From Glutamicibacter sp. JC586 (GTDB lineage Bacteria > Actinomycetota > Actinomycetes > Actinomycetales > Micrococcaceae), in assembly GCF_009805585.1 (NCBI RefSeq), contig NZ_VHIN01000010.1, forward strand, positions 372,001 through 436,000: a stretch of DNA of 64,000 bases, read 5' to 3'. The notes beneath the pieces are model-generated. The model was not told the DNA's origin. It made no database searches and worked only from the letters and a program-made list of their open reading frames with translations. Position numbers and translations under genes: made by a program. Numbering within the stretch: position 1 is the first letter of the stretch; every line of letters begins with the position of its first letter. Below are positions 52,921 through 61,691 of this stretch, one piece after another.

Positions 52921-55386
52921 CTACGGGGCCAGCCGGCGCGCAAGGTATTGCGCGGTACGGCTGGCCTTGTTTTTTGCCACTTGGCTCGGCGTTCCAGAAG
53001 CTACAACACGTCCGCCACCGTCTCCACCGCCAGGGCCTAGGTCAATGACCCAATCGCTGGCGGCAACCACATCCATGTGGTGTTCCACCACGATGACAGT
53101 ATTATCCTGATCCACTAACTGCTGTAGTTGAGAAACTAGCAGCTCAACATCCGCCGGGTGCAAGCCAGTTGTTGGTTCATCAAGCAAATACAAGGTGTGG
53201 CCTCGACGTTGCCGCTGAAGTTCGGTGGCCAGTTTGATGCGTTGGGCTTCTCCCCCAGACATTTCCGTCGCTGGCTGCCCCAGATGCAGATAACCCAAAC
53301 CCACCTCTCTCAAGGTCTCCAAGGCTCTGGCGGCCGGGGGAATATCTTTCAAAAATTCCTCGGCTTCGGCCACACTAAGCTCAAGAACCTGAGCAATGTT
53401 CTTTCCCTTGTACTCGATTTCAAGTGTCTGATCGTTGTACCGGGTTCCGTGGCACTGAGGGCAAGGCCCATAGGTTCCGGGCAGGAAGAGCAACTCAATT
53501 TCTAGGAAGCCTTCTCCAAGACAGTTTTCGCACCGTCCGCCAGCAACGTTGAAGGAAAATTGGCCAGCACTGTATCCACGTTTCTTGGACAGCGGCAATT
53601 CAGCGTAGGTTTTTCGAACTGCGTCAAAAAGCCCGGTGTAGGTAGCAACATTGGAGCGTGGCGTTCTGCCGATAGGTTTTTGATCCATGAGCACCACGCG
53701 ACTAACGTGTTCGGCTCCGACGATCTTGGCAACGCTGGCCTCGTTCACGGAGTCCGTGGTTTCGTCAGTCTCGGAAAGCGTGGTTGCGCCTAAGGATTGG
53801 GACAGTGCAGCCGTAACCAAACTAGACTTTCCAGAACCAGATACACCGGTGACGCTGCACAGCACACCTAGCGGGAATCCGACCTCAACATCAACAAGGT
53901 TATGTAGGTTCACACCGCTCAATTCCAACCACTGCTCGGCCTGCCTCAACTCGCGCGCGGGCGCCGGCTGAGGTTCCAAGAATTTACGGGTAATTGACTG
54001 CTCGACCTCGGCTAGCCCATTAACTTCACCGCTGTAGAGCACCTGCCCTCCACCGTTACCAGCCCGTGGCCCCACGTCTACGATCCACTCAGCCCTGCGA
54101 ACGACGTCCATATTGTGCTCAACAACGAAGACTGAATTGCCTTCGGCTTTTAGTGCAGCAAGCACCTCAATAAGTGGTTGTACATCCGCGGGGTGCAACC
54201 CGGCCGAGGGCTCGTCCAGGACATAAATGACACCAAAGAGTCCGGCTCGCAACTGCGTGGCGATACGCAAACGTTGAGTCTCACCGGGAGAAAGTGTTGG
54301 TGTTGACCGGTCCAAACTCAGATAGCCCAATCCAAGTTCAACAAGTACCTCGATGCGCGAGAGCAGGTCTGCGCTGATGGTGGCCACTACATCTGAAGTC
54401 GCATCCGATGACTTTTGAAGCACAAAGGGACGCAACAAGTCAGCTAAGTTCTGCAAGGATTTTTTGTTGAATTCCCAGATGCTCACCCCAGCGAAGGTGA
54501 CGCTCAAGGCGTCAGGACGGAAGCCTGTACCCGAACATTCTGGGCAAGGCTGGGAGATCATAAACTCCAGAGCCTTGTTCCGTAAGTTTTCGCTCTTTGA
54601 AGTGGCGACAGTATGCCGAACGTAGCGTTCAGCGCTCCAGAATTTTCCTTTATATGGCTTGGCTACGCGGTCCCTTTCGGGCGTCACCTCAACTATGGGC
54701 TGTTCTTCGGTGAAAAGTAGCCAATCTCGTGTTTCCTGGGAGAACTTTTCGAAAGGCTGATCAATGTCATAGCCCAAATGCGAGGTGATATCTCGCAGGT
54801 TTTTCCCTTGCCAAGCTCCTGGCCATGCAGCGATGGCTCCGTCGCGAATACTCAACGACGGATCCGGAACCAGCGATTTTTCGGTGACCGAATGAACCGT
54901 TCCCACACCATGACAGCGTGGGCAGGCGCCGACCGCAGTATTTGTGGAGAATGCATCGGAGTCTAACCGCGGTGCACCCGCGGGGTAAGTCCCGGCGCGC
55001 GAGAAGAGCATGCGCACCGAATTAGACAGCGTAGTGAGCGTTCCAACAGTTGAACGCGAACTCGCTGCCCCTCGACGCTGTTGCAAGGCAACCGCCGGAG
55101 GCAGCCCGGAAACGAACTCGACCTTAGGCGTGTGCCCTTGGGCGATGAGCCTGCGTGCATAGGGCGCCACGGATTCTAAGAAGCGTCGTTGGGATTCCGC
55201 GAAGATTGTTCCGAATGCCAACGAGGACTTGCCAGACCCTGAGACCCCGGTGAAAGCCACCATTGAATCGCGCGGAATCCGTACTTCTACATTGTCTAAG
55301 TTATTCTCGTTGGCACCGCGAACATGAATAAATCCGTCGTGTGCTGCCGATGGCCTAGGAGATGCAAAGCTCTTCATCTTTCCCAC
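52921..55386 (-). CDS. Short UvrA-like ABC ATPase (excinuclease-type)
   Basis: An 821-aa protein with two ATPase halves (Walker A GVSGSGKSSLAFGTIF and GVSGSGKSSLVTAALS) and UvrA-type zinc modules (CPRCHGVGT, CPECSGTG and CENCLGEG with CPQCHG). The signatures TLSPGETQRLRIATQL and EMSGGEAQRIKLATEL precede the Walker B motifs. It is about 130 residues shorter than standard UvrA, with the region that contacts UvrB reduced. This class (UvrA2/DrrC type) is linked to resistance against DNA-intercalating drugs. The start may be the GTG given or the ATG 9 bp in. Confidence 0.85.
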   Translation of the reverse strand: MGKMKSFASPRPSAAHDGFIHVRGANENNLDNVEVRIPRDSMVAFTGVSGSGKSSLAFGTIFAESQRRFLESVAPYARRLIAQGHTPKVEFVSGLPPAVALQQRRGAASSRSTVGTLTTLSNSVRMLFSRAGTYPAGAPRLDSDAFSTNTAVGACPRCHGVGTVHSVTEKSLVPDPSLSIRDGAIAAWPGAWQGKNLRDITSHLGYDIDQPFEKFSQETRDWLLFTEEQPIVEVTPERDRVAKPYKGKFWSAERYVRHTVATSKSENLRNKALEFMISQPCPECSGTGFRPDALSVTFAGVSIWEFNKKSLQNLADLLRPFVLQKSSDATSDVVATISADLLSRIEVLVELGLGYLSLDRSTPTLSPGETQRLRIATQLRAGLFGVIYVLDEPSAGLHPADVQPLIEVLAALKAEGNSVFVVEHNMDVVRRAEWIVDVGPRAGNGGGQVLYSGEVNGLAEVEQSITRKFLEPQPAPARELRQAEQWLELSGVNLHNLVDVEVGFPLGVLCSVTGVSGSGKSSLVTAALSQSLGATTLSETDETTDSVNEASVAKIVGAEHVSRVVLMDQKPIGRTPRSNVATYTGLFDAVRKTYAELPLSKKRGYSAGQFSFNVAGGRCENCLGEGFLEIELLFLPGTYGPCPQCHGTRYNDQTLEIEYKGKNIAQVLELSVAEAEEFLKDIPPAARALETLREVGLGYLHLGQPATEMSGGEAQRIKLATELQRQRRGHTLYLLDEPTTGLHPADVELLVSQLQQLVDQDNTVIVVEHHMDVVAASDWVIDLGPGGGDGGGRVVASGTPSQVAKNKASRTAQYLARRLAP
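52927..52975 (+). terminator. panD terminator within the 3' end of the UvrA-like gene
   Basis: A stem GGCCAGCCG ... CGGCTGGCC with an inner hairpin, followed by TTGTTTTTT, forms an intrinsic terminator for panD. It lies inside the last codons of the convergent UvrA-like gene, so the sequence serves both coding and termination. Confidence 0.7.
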
Positions 55387-55461
55387 ACTATGCGCACATG
55401 GTTAACGAACTCAATCCAACTACGACAAAACACGTGCACGTCGGCTGAGCACGCTTGATTA

Positions 55462-55830
55462 CTAATTTGCTAGACCAGAGCACGCTTCATCGGGGCATCC
55501 CTGCCAGGTCTTGGAAAAGTAACCAACGATAGACAACGATTCCTGCAGAGGATACGAGCTATCAATATGCCCATGAATGTGTAACGCGGCCTCCTCCACG
55601 GCTAGCACGAAGAAACGGCAGACTTCCTCATAGTTCCACACCGCCGCCGTCAATTCGATGAGCTCATCGAGAGTTAGTTGGCGGACTGGGTGCAATCCCA
55701 TCTCAATCATCGTGTTGACCACGAACTCCTTGGTGAGTTCGTGGTCCTCGGAACATTCGCACCAAACGATGCCGGTTCTTGGCATGGACCAGACATCCAA
55801 ATTGCCATTTGAGCTGCGTTCAGAATTCAC
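55462..55830 (-). CDS. Conserved-looking small protein of unknown function
   Basis: A 122-aa acidic protein with GTG start and GGGGAGCG upstream. It has six Cys (CEC, CRFF, CPDEAC) and a central helical part (TIMEM-like VVNTMIEMGLHPVRQLTLDE). No family is recognised. It is an isolated gene between the UvrA-like gene and the DUF6328-type gene. Confidence 0.5.
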   Translation of the reverse strand: MNSERSSNGNLDVWSMPRTGIVWCECSEDHELTKEFVVNTMIEMGLHPVRQLTLDELIELTAAVWNYEEVCRFFVLAVEEAALHIHGHIDSSYPLQESLSIVGYFSKTWQGCPDEACSGLAN

Positions 55831-55995
55831 GGTGCGCTCCCCTCTGTGTGCTTCAGTGAAGTTCCACCATAGGCAACGGCACCGACACAATGGGCTGATC
55901 CCCGCGACTCCTTGCCGATTGTCATCAGCCTCTATTAAGGTGTGAAATCAGTACGCAAACAGGCAAATGCCCTGAGCATCTACAGGAGTCACCGC

Positions 55996-56478
55996 ATGAA
56001 TACGCAGTCTCATCCCGATTCAAGTGACGGCGCCGCACACCGACAGTGGAATGAACTGCTCCAAGAGATGCGCGTGATGCAAACGGGCGTACAGATCTTG
56101 GCTGCATTCCTTGTAGTCCTGCCCTTCCAGGCACGATTCGACATGCTCAACCGCAATGAAGAATTGATCTACATTGTGCTTCTTGTTGCCGCGACATTAC
56201 TGATTCTTCTGTTGATCACCCCGGTGGCTGTCCACCGTTATTTCTTTGGACAAAGGCTGAAAAGGCAAACGGTAAGTTTAGGTCACGCGGTACTCAAGAT
56301 AGTCGGAATCGGCGTGGGTCTGCTGGTCTCAGGATGCGTTTGGTTTGTGTTGCAAGTACTATTCGGCTGGCAGATCGGTGCAGGCGTAGGTGGTTTCCTT
56401 GTCGTAGTTACCCTGTTCCTACTGTTGATCCTGCCGCGCATCCTAATTCCTCGCCGTGCAAGGGAGATAGAGGAATAG
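55996..56478 (+). CDS. DUF6328-type membrane protein
   Basis: A 160-aa protein with four predicted helices. The N-terminal region WNELLQEMRVMQTGVQILAA is typical of DUF6328, found widely in actinobacteria beside transporters. AGGAG precedes the ATG. Function is unknown; it is often called a sodium:proton antiporter without proof. It converges with the MpaB-type gene (2-bp gap between stops). Confidence 0.75.
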   Translation: MNTQSHPDSSDGAAHRQWNELLQEMRVMQTGVQILAAFLVVLPFQARFDMLNRNEELIYIVLLVAATLLILLLITPVAVHRYFFGQRLKRQTVSLGHAVLKIVGIGVGLLVSGCVWFVLQVLFGWQIGAGVGGFLVVVTLFLLLILPRILIPRRAREIEE

Positions 56479-56480
56479 CC

Positions 56481-57293
56481 CTAGTCTTGAGCCAGCTGGT
56501 CTATGCGGCGAAGCATTAGCCGCATAGGTAGGTGTCGGATCCAAACGGGCAAGATCCTGGTAGCCCACCGCACCACGCGAATCACTGCGGCATTGCGCCG
56601 GTAAATCTTTCGGCTAAGGACAAAACCGAACTGTTCTCGAATACCCGTTGGCAATTGAGCGATGGTGACATCTCGTATCAGTGGCAGACCCCATCGAATC
56701 CACCATGGCGCGTTTCTGCCGGTAAATAATTCGTCGGCGAGAGCGCGGATCCGCTCGTTCACGCACAACTTTTCTTGAGTTTGGATGACGTACTGATCAA
56801 ACTCGCCCAGTGTTGCTGGCCAGAAAGTGCTTGGCATCTGTAGCGCTCGACCAAGCCGAGTGTACTGCCGATACAACGCTTCATTGTGCTGGATATCCCC
56901 GGGTAAGACTTGGGCGGCGATGACCCTGGCGGAGTCAAAAAGTGTGGCGGCAACCCAGAGCTGTAGTTTCGGGTCAAGAGCCGAATAGGCCGGCGTTTTC
57001 TTGACCAGATCCCGCGGACTGTGAACATTGCGGTGAGCGGCGTTTACGTAGTTGATCATCGTGCGTTGTTGTTCGGCAGTGCCGTTGCTCAGGGCATAAA
57101 TGTATCCGAGAGTATGGATCAGTCGGCTCAGCGGATTGCTGGCAAAGTCAGAATGCTTATCAATGGCTAATCCAATTTGCGGATGCGCCAATTGCATCAG
57201 AATCGCACGTCCGGCTCCCAACAGTAGCCCCGCTTCTGGCGCAATTCGGGAGAAGGCATTCGTTTGCTCGTTCTCTTTAGCGTCCTGATCCAT
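56481..57293 (-). CDS. MpaB-type (DUF2236) oxygenase-like protein
   Basis: A 270-aa protein with the DUF2236/MpaB pattern: APEAGLLLGAGRAILMQLAH, NAAHRNVHSP, and LFDSARVIAAQVL. The family includes latex-clearing-protein-like haem b oxygenases and plant MpaB enzymes; a His in MQLAHPQ may ligate haem. The substrate is unknown. No signal peptide is visible. Confidence 0.75.
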   Translation of the reverse strand: MDQDAKENEQTNAFSRIAPEAGLLLGAGRAILMQLAHPQIGLAIDKHSDFASNPLSRLIHTLGYIYALSNGTAEQQRTMINYVNAAHRNVHSPRDLVKKTPAYSALDPKLQLWVAATLFDSARVIAAQVLPGDIQHNEALYRQYTRLGRALQMPSTFWPATLGEFDQYVIQTQEKLCVNERIRALADELFTGRNAPWWIRWGLPLIRDVTIAQLPTGIREQFGFVLSRKIYRRNAAVIRVVRWATRILPVWIRHLPMRLMLRRIDQLAQD

Positions 57294-57338
57294 ACCGTCG
57301 ATACTAGCTTCCGGGGCTGTGGGCTTACTTAAACTAAC

Positions 57339-57382
57339 GGTGCGGGCTGTTTCACCGGTTTCCCTGTGGAACAGTCCGCACC
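57339..57382 (-). terminator. Hairpin after levanase
   Basis: A 16-bp stem with two mismatches (GGTGCGGGCTGTTTCA / TGGAACAGTCCGCACC) between the end of the levanase and the upstream end of the MpaB-type gene, both leftward. It likely terminates levanase transcription. Confidence 0.55.
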
Positions 57383-57392
57383 AATAATGATG

Positions 57393-60005
57393 TTATTTAG
57401 TTGTATTGGAGAACATCGATGGTTGCAGCGGGGTGACCTTCAGCGACTTGAGCTTCGCTGTGCCACCCTTAGCGAATAGTGCTAGTTGATCGGCTCCTTT
57501 ATTAGGGAAGACCTGATCGGTAAGCGTGCGCTGCCCGTTCTGGGCGAAGACTTCAACCGAGGAACGGTCCAAATAGACCTGCAAGGTCACTTCACCCTTC
57601 TCGTTGAGCTGAACCGGCATTTGTTCAACGGAAGCAAAGTTCGGGTTGAAGCCCACGTTGCCCGAATTAGTACGGTCCACATAAACCTTCTTTGCATCAG
57701 CGTCATAGCCTACGACCGTGGAGCTGGTTGCGTCCGAGTGCACGGTGATGCCAGAAGTCTTCGCCGTACCAGGATCAAAAGTTACCTCAACCTTGGCGAT
57801 GGAACCCGACGCAGCCGCTGGCAGTACGTGCGTTCCTTCAGCGATGCTCTGCTTCCCCGCCTTGTATTGTGGTTTCACTGCAAGTTTGTTGATCTGGTCA
57901 ACGGGCTTCTGGGTCAGGCGTGGGCCATCCTCGGTTTGAGTCAGTCCAACCTTGCGTGGCAACGAGTTGGCACTACGCCATGGATCGGTGGGGATGTCGT
58001 TGGCATAATCCCAGTTATTCATCCACCCCATCATGATGCGCTGATCCTGCGGCAAGTTCGCAAAAGATACCGAAGCGTAGTAGTCACGTCCGTAGTCGAG
58101 CCAGTCGTAGCTCTCCAATGACGACTTGGCAGCTGTGTTGGAGAGCGTGAATTCATCAGCCAAGATATGGCCCCAGCCCTCGCGGTTGTTATCCACGATT
58201 TCGATTTGGGCTTTTTTACCGGCAAATTCCTTCACGTTCCATGAAGCGAAGTCCAAGCTTTCGCTGTCAGAACCCGTGGTTGAACGAACCGTCTTGTCAT
58301 CGATCAACAGGTTGACGCTGGTGTCATCCGAACGAGGAACAACTTCTTCATCGGTTTGCACCACGTTGTCCAAAGTCAGGTGTCCCCAACTTCCGGTAGC
58401 CTGGTCGACTACCTTAATCTGAGCTTTCTCTCCCTTGTACTGAGCAACCTCCCATGACTTCCAATTCATGGCTCCAGCATTATCGCCGGCTACGGTATCA
58501 ACCACCTTGCCGCCCACGATGAGCTGAACTTCGAGTTGTTGGCTTGGGTCATTGCGTCGGTGACCGCCGCCGACAAGCATGCCAATGCGGTCCTTGGTAA
58601 TCGTGAATTCTGGTGAGGTGGCGGTACCGGTCTTGTCGTCACTGCCACCGTCAACTTCCCACGTGTTGATCACGTGGGATCCGATTGCCATGTTCCCACC
58701 CTTGAACGGTAGGTTTTCCGATGCAAGTGCTCCGGTACCCCTCCAGCCGAAGTCAGCAAGGGTTGCTCCTTCTGGAACTTCGAACCCGTCGAAGAGCAGG
58801 TCACCGGCTGGTGCATTATTCTCTCGTTTGTCGCTGATTCGTGGGTGTTTGCCACCGCCAATCAGGAAGTTCAGGTAATCCTGGTCAATGGTGAATGGAT
58901 CCGAGAGCATGCTACCGGTTGGCTTGTCGAGGCCGAGGAATCCGTTGACCAGGCCAGCGCCCTTGTAACCGCTGACTTCCTGCTGGCCAGGAATGGTCCC
59001 GGCAGCTGGTTTGGTTCCAAACGGACCGTTCTGTTCATCGGCGGAATCATTGTTCACCGTCCAACCGTCATAGGTCCCGTCATTAAATCCGGCGATCAGT
59101 TTGCCTTCGGGCATGGTGGGTGCTGGTTTGGTGCTTTCGGAGGTAAAGGTCTTGCCGTCAAAATCACCGACGAAGTATTGCCCGGCCGAACCGCCTGAGA
59201 TCCCGCCGGGATTCATGTTAATGACCATGACCCATTTGACGTTGTTGGGGTCCCCGTCAACTGCGAGCGGGAAAAGGTCGGGGCATTCCCAGACGCCACC
59301 GGTGGCGTTGGCTGGACCGAATTCGCTGAGCTTCGTCCAGTCTTTGAGGTTCTCAGACTTGTAGAGCACTGCCTTGTGCTCGGTGGCCTCTACTGCGGTC
59401 ATCACCCAGTAGCCCTTGCCGTCTTTGCCGGTGTACCAAAAGACCTTCGGGTCACGGAAATTTGCCGAATCTCTGTTGACCACGGGATTGTTTTTGTATT
59501 TGGTCCAGGTCTGTCCCTCGTCCAAACTGTAGGCCAAGGACTGTGCCTGTAGTCCTTGGTATTTTGAACCAGCCTTGTAGGCGCTGGTGTAGATGGCGAT
59601 CAACGGAGGGTTTTTAGCGGTACCGAACCCCGAACTGTTGTTTTTGTCTACGACAACGCTGCCGGAGAAAATATCTTCCTGCCCGTCACCGGCGATAGCC
59701 AGAGGTTGCTGATCCCAGTGCACAAGATCTTTGGAGGTCGCGTGTCCCCACGACATGTTGCCCCACGTGTTTCCCTTGGGATTGTGCTGGAAGTACAGGT
59801 GATAAACGCCTTTGTAGAAGACCATGCCGTTAGGGTCATTCATCCAGTTCTTCTCGGGACTGAAATGCACGCCCGGGCGGTAAGTTTCATCTCCAAGGTT
59901 GGCAGCGCCGGCTGGCGTTGCGCTGACAAGACCGACTCCTAAGCTCAGGGAAGCGATACTCAGAAGCGAGAAAGCTTTTTTAGTTCGAGCACTACATTGT
60001 GGCAT
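57393..60005 (-). CDS. Secreted GH32 levanase/fructan hydrolase with duplicated insert
   Basis: An 870-aa secreted enzyme that cleaves beta-2,6 or beta-2,1 fructans to fructose. A signal peptide (KKAFSLLSIASLSLGVGLVS) cleaves near PAGA/AN. The GH32 catalytic residues are Asp57 in WMNDPNG, Asp185 in FRDPK and Glu240 in WECPDLF. An unusual insert of about 330 residues splits the five-bladed propeller and has repeated beta-sandwich units. Propeller and sandwich resume at DYGRDYYASVSF. I chose the ATG at MPQCSARTKK, because an earlier TTG at 60044 lies inside a LacI operator. Levan is the best guess from family; inulin is possible. Confidence 0.85.
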   Translation of the reverse strand: MPQCSARTKKAFSLLSIASLSLGVGLVSATPAGAANLGDETYRPGVHFSPEKNWMNDPNGMVFYKGVYHLYFQHNPKGNTWGNMSWGHATSKDLVHWDQQPLAIAGDGQEDIFSGSVVVDKNNSSGFGTAKNPPLIAIYTSAYKAGSKYQGLQAQSLAYSLDEGQTWTKYKNNPVVNRDSANFRDPKVFWYTGKDGKGYWVMTAVEATEHKAVLYKSENLKDWTKLSEFGPANATGGVWECPDLFPLAVDGDPNNVKWVMVINMNPGGISGGSAGQYFVGDFDGKTFTSESTKPAPTMPEGKLIAGFNDGTYDGWTVNNDSADEQNGPFGTKPAAGTIPGQQEVSGYKGAGLVNGFLGLDKPTGSMLSDPFTIDQDYLNFLIGGGKHPRISDKRENNAPAGDLLFDGFEVPEGATLADFGWRGTGALASENLPFKGGNMAIGSHVINTWEVDGGSDDKTGTATSPEFTITKDRIGMLVGGGHRRNDPSQQLEVQLIVGGKVVDTVAGDNAGAMNWKSWEVAQYKGEKAQIKVVDQATGSWGHLTLDNVVQTDEEVVPRSDDTSVNLLIDDKTVRSTTGSDSESLDFASWNVKEFAGKKAQIEIVDNNREGWGHILADEFTLSNTAAKSSLESYDWLDYGRDYYASVSFANLPQDQRIMMGWMNNWDYANDIPTDPWRSANSLPRKVGLTQTEDGPRLTQKPVDQINKLAVKPQYKAGKQSIAEGTHVLPAAASGSIAKVEVTFDPGTAKTSGITVHSDATSSTVVGYDADAKKVYVDRTNSGNVGFNPNFASVEQMPVQLNEKGEVTLQVYLDRSSVEVFAQNGQRTLTDQVFPNKGADQLALFAKGGTAKLKSLKVTPLQPSMFSNTTK

Positions 60006-60039
60006 TGCTTGGACTCTCTGGTTGACGGATGACGAGGTA

Positions 60040-60051
60040 GACAACGTTGTC
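60040..60051. promoter_or_regulatory. LacI operator of levanase
   Basis: A perfect 12-bp palindrome, GACAACGTTGTC, 35 bp upstream of the levanase start. It is the best copy of a motif also found upstream of the lacI-type gene and of the ABC importer. Confidence 0.75.
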
Positions 60052-60150
60052 GACAGCTAGGACTGTAGGCGAAGTCCACAAGACAATTCAAGAGATCCAA
60101 TAAAGTAATATTTTTACAGGTCAAACTAGTTTTGGCACGAAAATTAGCCC

Positions 60151-60168
60151 CACGGGCATCTGCCCGTG
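60151..60168 (-). terminator. Hairpin after the monooxygenase-like gene
   Basis: A perfect 8-bp stem CACGGGCA-TC-TGCCCGTG, followed on the minus strand by CTAATTTTC, ends the ABM-type gene before the levanase promoter. Confidence 0.6.
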
Positions 60169-60191
60169 CGGCCATCTGTTTACTGCAGGTT

Positions 60192-60488
60192 CTACTCGAT
60201 TGGGCGCAGCCAGGTCAGTTCGGAGCCTTCCCCCTCGATGTGTTCAGTCAGTTCGTTATTGAACACAGCTCCATAGTCTGCGCTGATGTGATCTTGGAAT
60301 GCTTGTTCATCCGCGTAGATTTCAAACACGAAATATTCACGGGGATTCTCCTCGCGCACATAGGGCAGGAACATGACATTTCCCGGCTCTTGACGTACGC
60401 GGGCAGCAAGTTCGTTCATCATTTCTGCCACGCGGGCTTCATGCCCCTCTTTGACGGTAAATTCTGCATACAAAGTCCTCTGTTCCAA
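60192..60488 (-). CDS. ABM-domain (quinol monooxygenase-like) protein
   Basis: A 98-aa dimeric ferredoxin-like protein: LYAEFTVKEGHEARVAEMMN, EPGNVMFLPYV and REYFVFEIYADEQAFQDH match antibiotic-biosynthesis-monooxygenase (YgiN/LsrG) proteins. It may oxidise a quinol or isomerise a phosphorylated sugar (LsrG type); which is not clear. It lies immediately downstream of the lacI-type gene on the same strand and is probably co-transcribed with it. Confidence 0.75.
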   Translation of the reverse strand: MEQRTLYAEFTVKEGHEARVAEMMNELAARVRQEPGNVMFLPYVREENPREYFVFEIYADEQAFQDHISADYGAVFNNELTEHIEGEGSELTWLRPIE

Positions 60489-60533
60489 AACACTGGCCTT
60501 TCACTCGCGCACTTAAATCTAGGGATCGTTGAG

Positions 60534-61589
60534 TCAGTTAGTAGGCGGCGGAATTTCCCCTGAGCCGCGGATAATCATGGTGGTTTCAACAACGTAGGTC
60601 TGTGGCGGCTGGCTATCGCCCTCAATCCTGGCCATCAACCGTTCGGCTGCGAGGGCGCCAATCTTTTCCGGATGCTGAGCGATCACCGTGACACCTGGAT
60701 CCACCATGTCCGACAGAGCAAAATCATCAAAACCAACCAACGCAACCTTATGGTTCAGCCCGAGTTCTCGTAGCGCCCTCATGCACCCAAAAGTCACCAG
60801 GTTCTGACTGGAAAAGAGAGCTGTCGGTGGGTCCTGGGAGGTCAGGATTTCGATTGCGGCCAACCGTGCAGACTCAACGTCGTGCAGATTTTCCCTCACC
60901 GGCAACGCGGATGTCACTACACCTAATTCGCTGAGCGCTTCGTTGAATCCACGACGACGTTCGCGCGCTGTTTGAATATCCGTTCGGTCACCTAGATAGG
61001 CAATTTTCCGGTGCCCGCCATCAAAAAGATGTTTAGCAGCCTTGGCTGCACCCACCGCATTATCAGCCACCACCGCATCGGCTTGTAACCCAACTGGTTC
61101 ACGGTCAATGAAGACCACAGGCAGCTCGCGGGAGTGATCCGGAATGATGTGCGCTTGGTTGGTTGCAATGGGAGTGAGCACCATCCCGTCCACGCGACGA
61201 CCGAGGAACGCGCGGACCATTGCCTCCTCCCGCTCCGGTTCATCATCAAGACTGGCAGCAAAAACTGCGACGCCTTTTTTGATCAGCGCATCCTCCATGG
61301 CCCGGTGAATCTCGGCGCTAAAGGGGTTAGAGACACTAGGTAGGAGCAAGCCCACCGTATTGGTCCGTCGGCTAGTGCGCCGCAGACTGCCCGCAGTGAC
61401 GTCCAGTTCATAGTTCAGTTGCTTGGCAGCCAGTAGAACCTTTTCCTTGGTGGCCTGCGAAACTCCCGCTTCGTCATTCATGACACGTGAAACGGTCTTG
61501 ATTCCTACACCAGCAAGGGCCGCTACGTGCTTCATGGTGGGTCTGGGTTTCGACCCTCCGCTGACACTCAGTTTTGACATCGTTGTCAA
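60534..61589 (-). CDS. LacI-family transcriptional repressor
   Basis: A 351-aa repressor. The helix-turn-helix is TMKHVAALAGVGIKTVSRVM, followed by the hinge and periplasmic-binding-like sensor (TVGLLLPSVSNPFSAEIHRA). A TTG start with GAGGAAATATT upstream is best placed; ATG codons follow 3 and 18 codons later. Its promoter carries the shared operator, so it represses itself, the levanase and the importer, presumably relieved by fructose or its phosphate. Confidence 0.87.
   Translation of the reverse strand: MTTMSKLSVSGGSKPRPTMKHVAALAGVGIKTVSRVMNDEAGVSQATKEKVLLAAKQLNYELDVTAGSLRRTSRRTNTVGLLLPSVSNPFSAEIHRAMEDALIKKGVAVFAASLDDEPEREEAMVRAFLGRRVDGMVLTPIATNQAHIIPDHSRELPVVFIDREPVGLQADAVVADNAVGAAKAAKHLFDGGHRKIAYLGDRTDIQTARERRRGFNEALSELGVVTSALPVRENLHDVESARLAAIEILTSQDPPTALFSSQNLVTFGCMRALRELGLNHKVALVGFDDFALSDMVDPGVTVIAQHPEKIGALAAERLMARIEGDSQPPQTYVVETTMIIRGSGEIPPPTN
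61576..61587. promoter_or_regulatory. LacI operator over its own start
   Basis: GACATCGTTGTC (one mismatch from a perfect palindrome, extended symmetry TTTGACA/TGTCAAA) overlaps the lacI-type start codons. It suits autorepression. Confidence 0.7.
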
Positions 61590-61642
61590 AATATTTCCTC
61601 TTTCTATTGACTCTTGCTTGTGACCCAGCTTACATTCTACAT

Positions 61643-61654
61643 GATCACGTTGTC
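61643..61654. promoter_or_regulatory. LacI operator of the fructose-type importer
   Basis: GATCACGTTGTC shares the right half (ACGTTGTC) with the levanase operator and has a degenerate left half. It lies about 40 bp upstream of the binding-protein start. Confidence 0.6.
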
Positions 61655-61691
61655 AGGGCTTGATCAAAGCCCACCCGCAAAGGAGCACCAA

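Noticed and set aside
60005-60044. TTG at 60044 as levanase start
   Set aside because: It lies inside the LacI operator and the ATG downstream gives a normal signal peptide.
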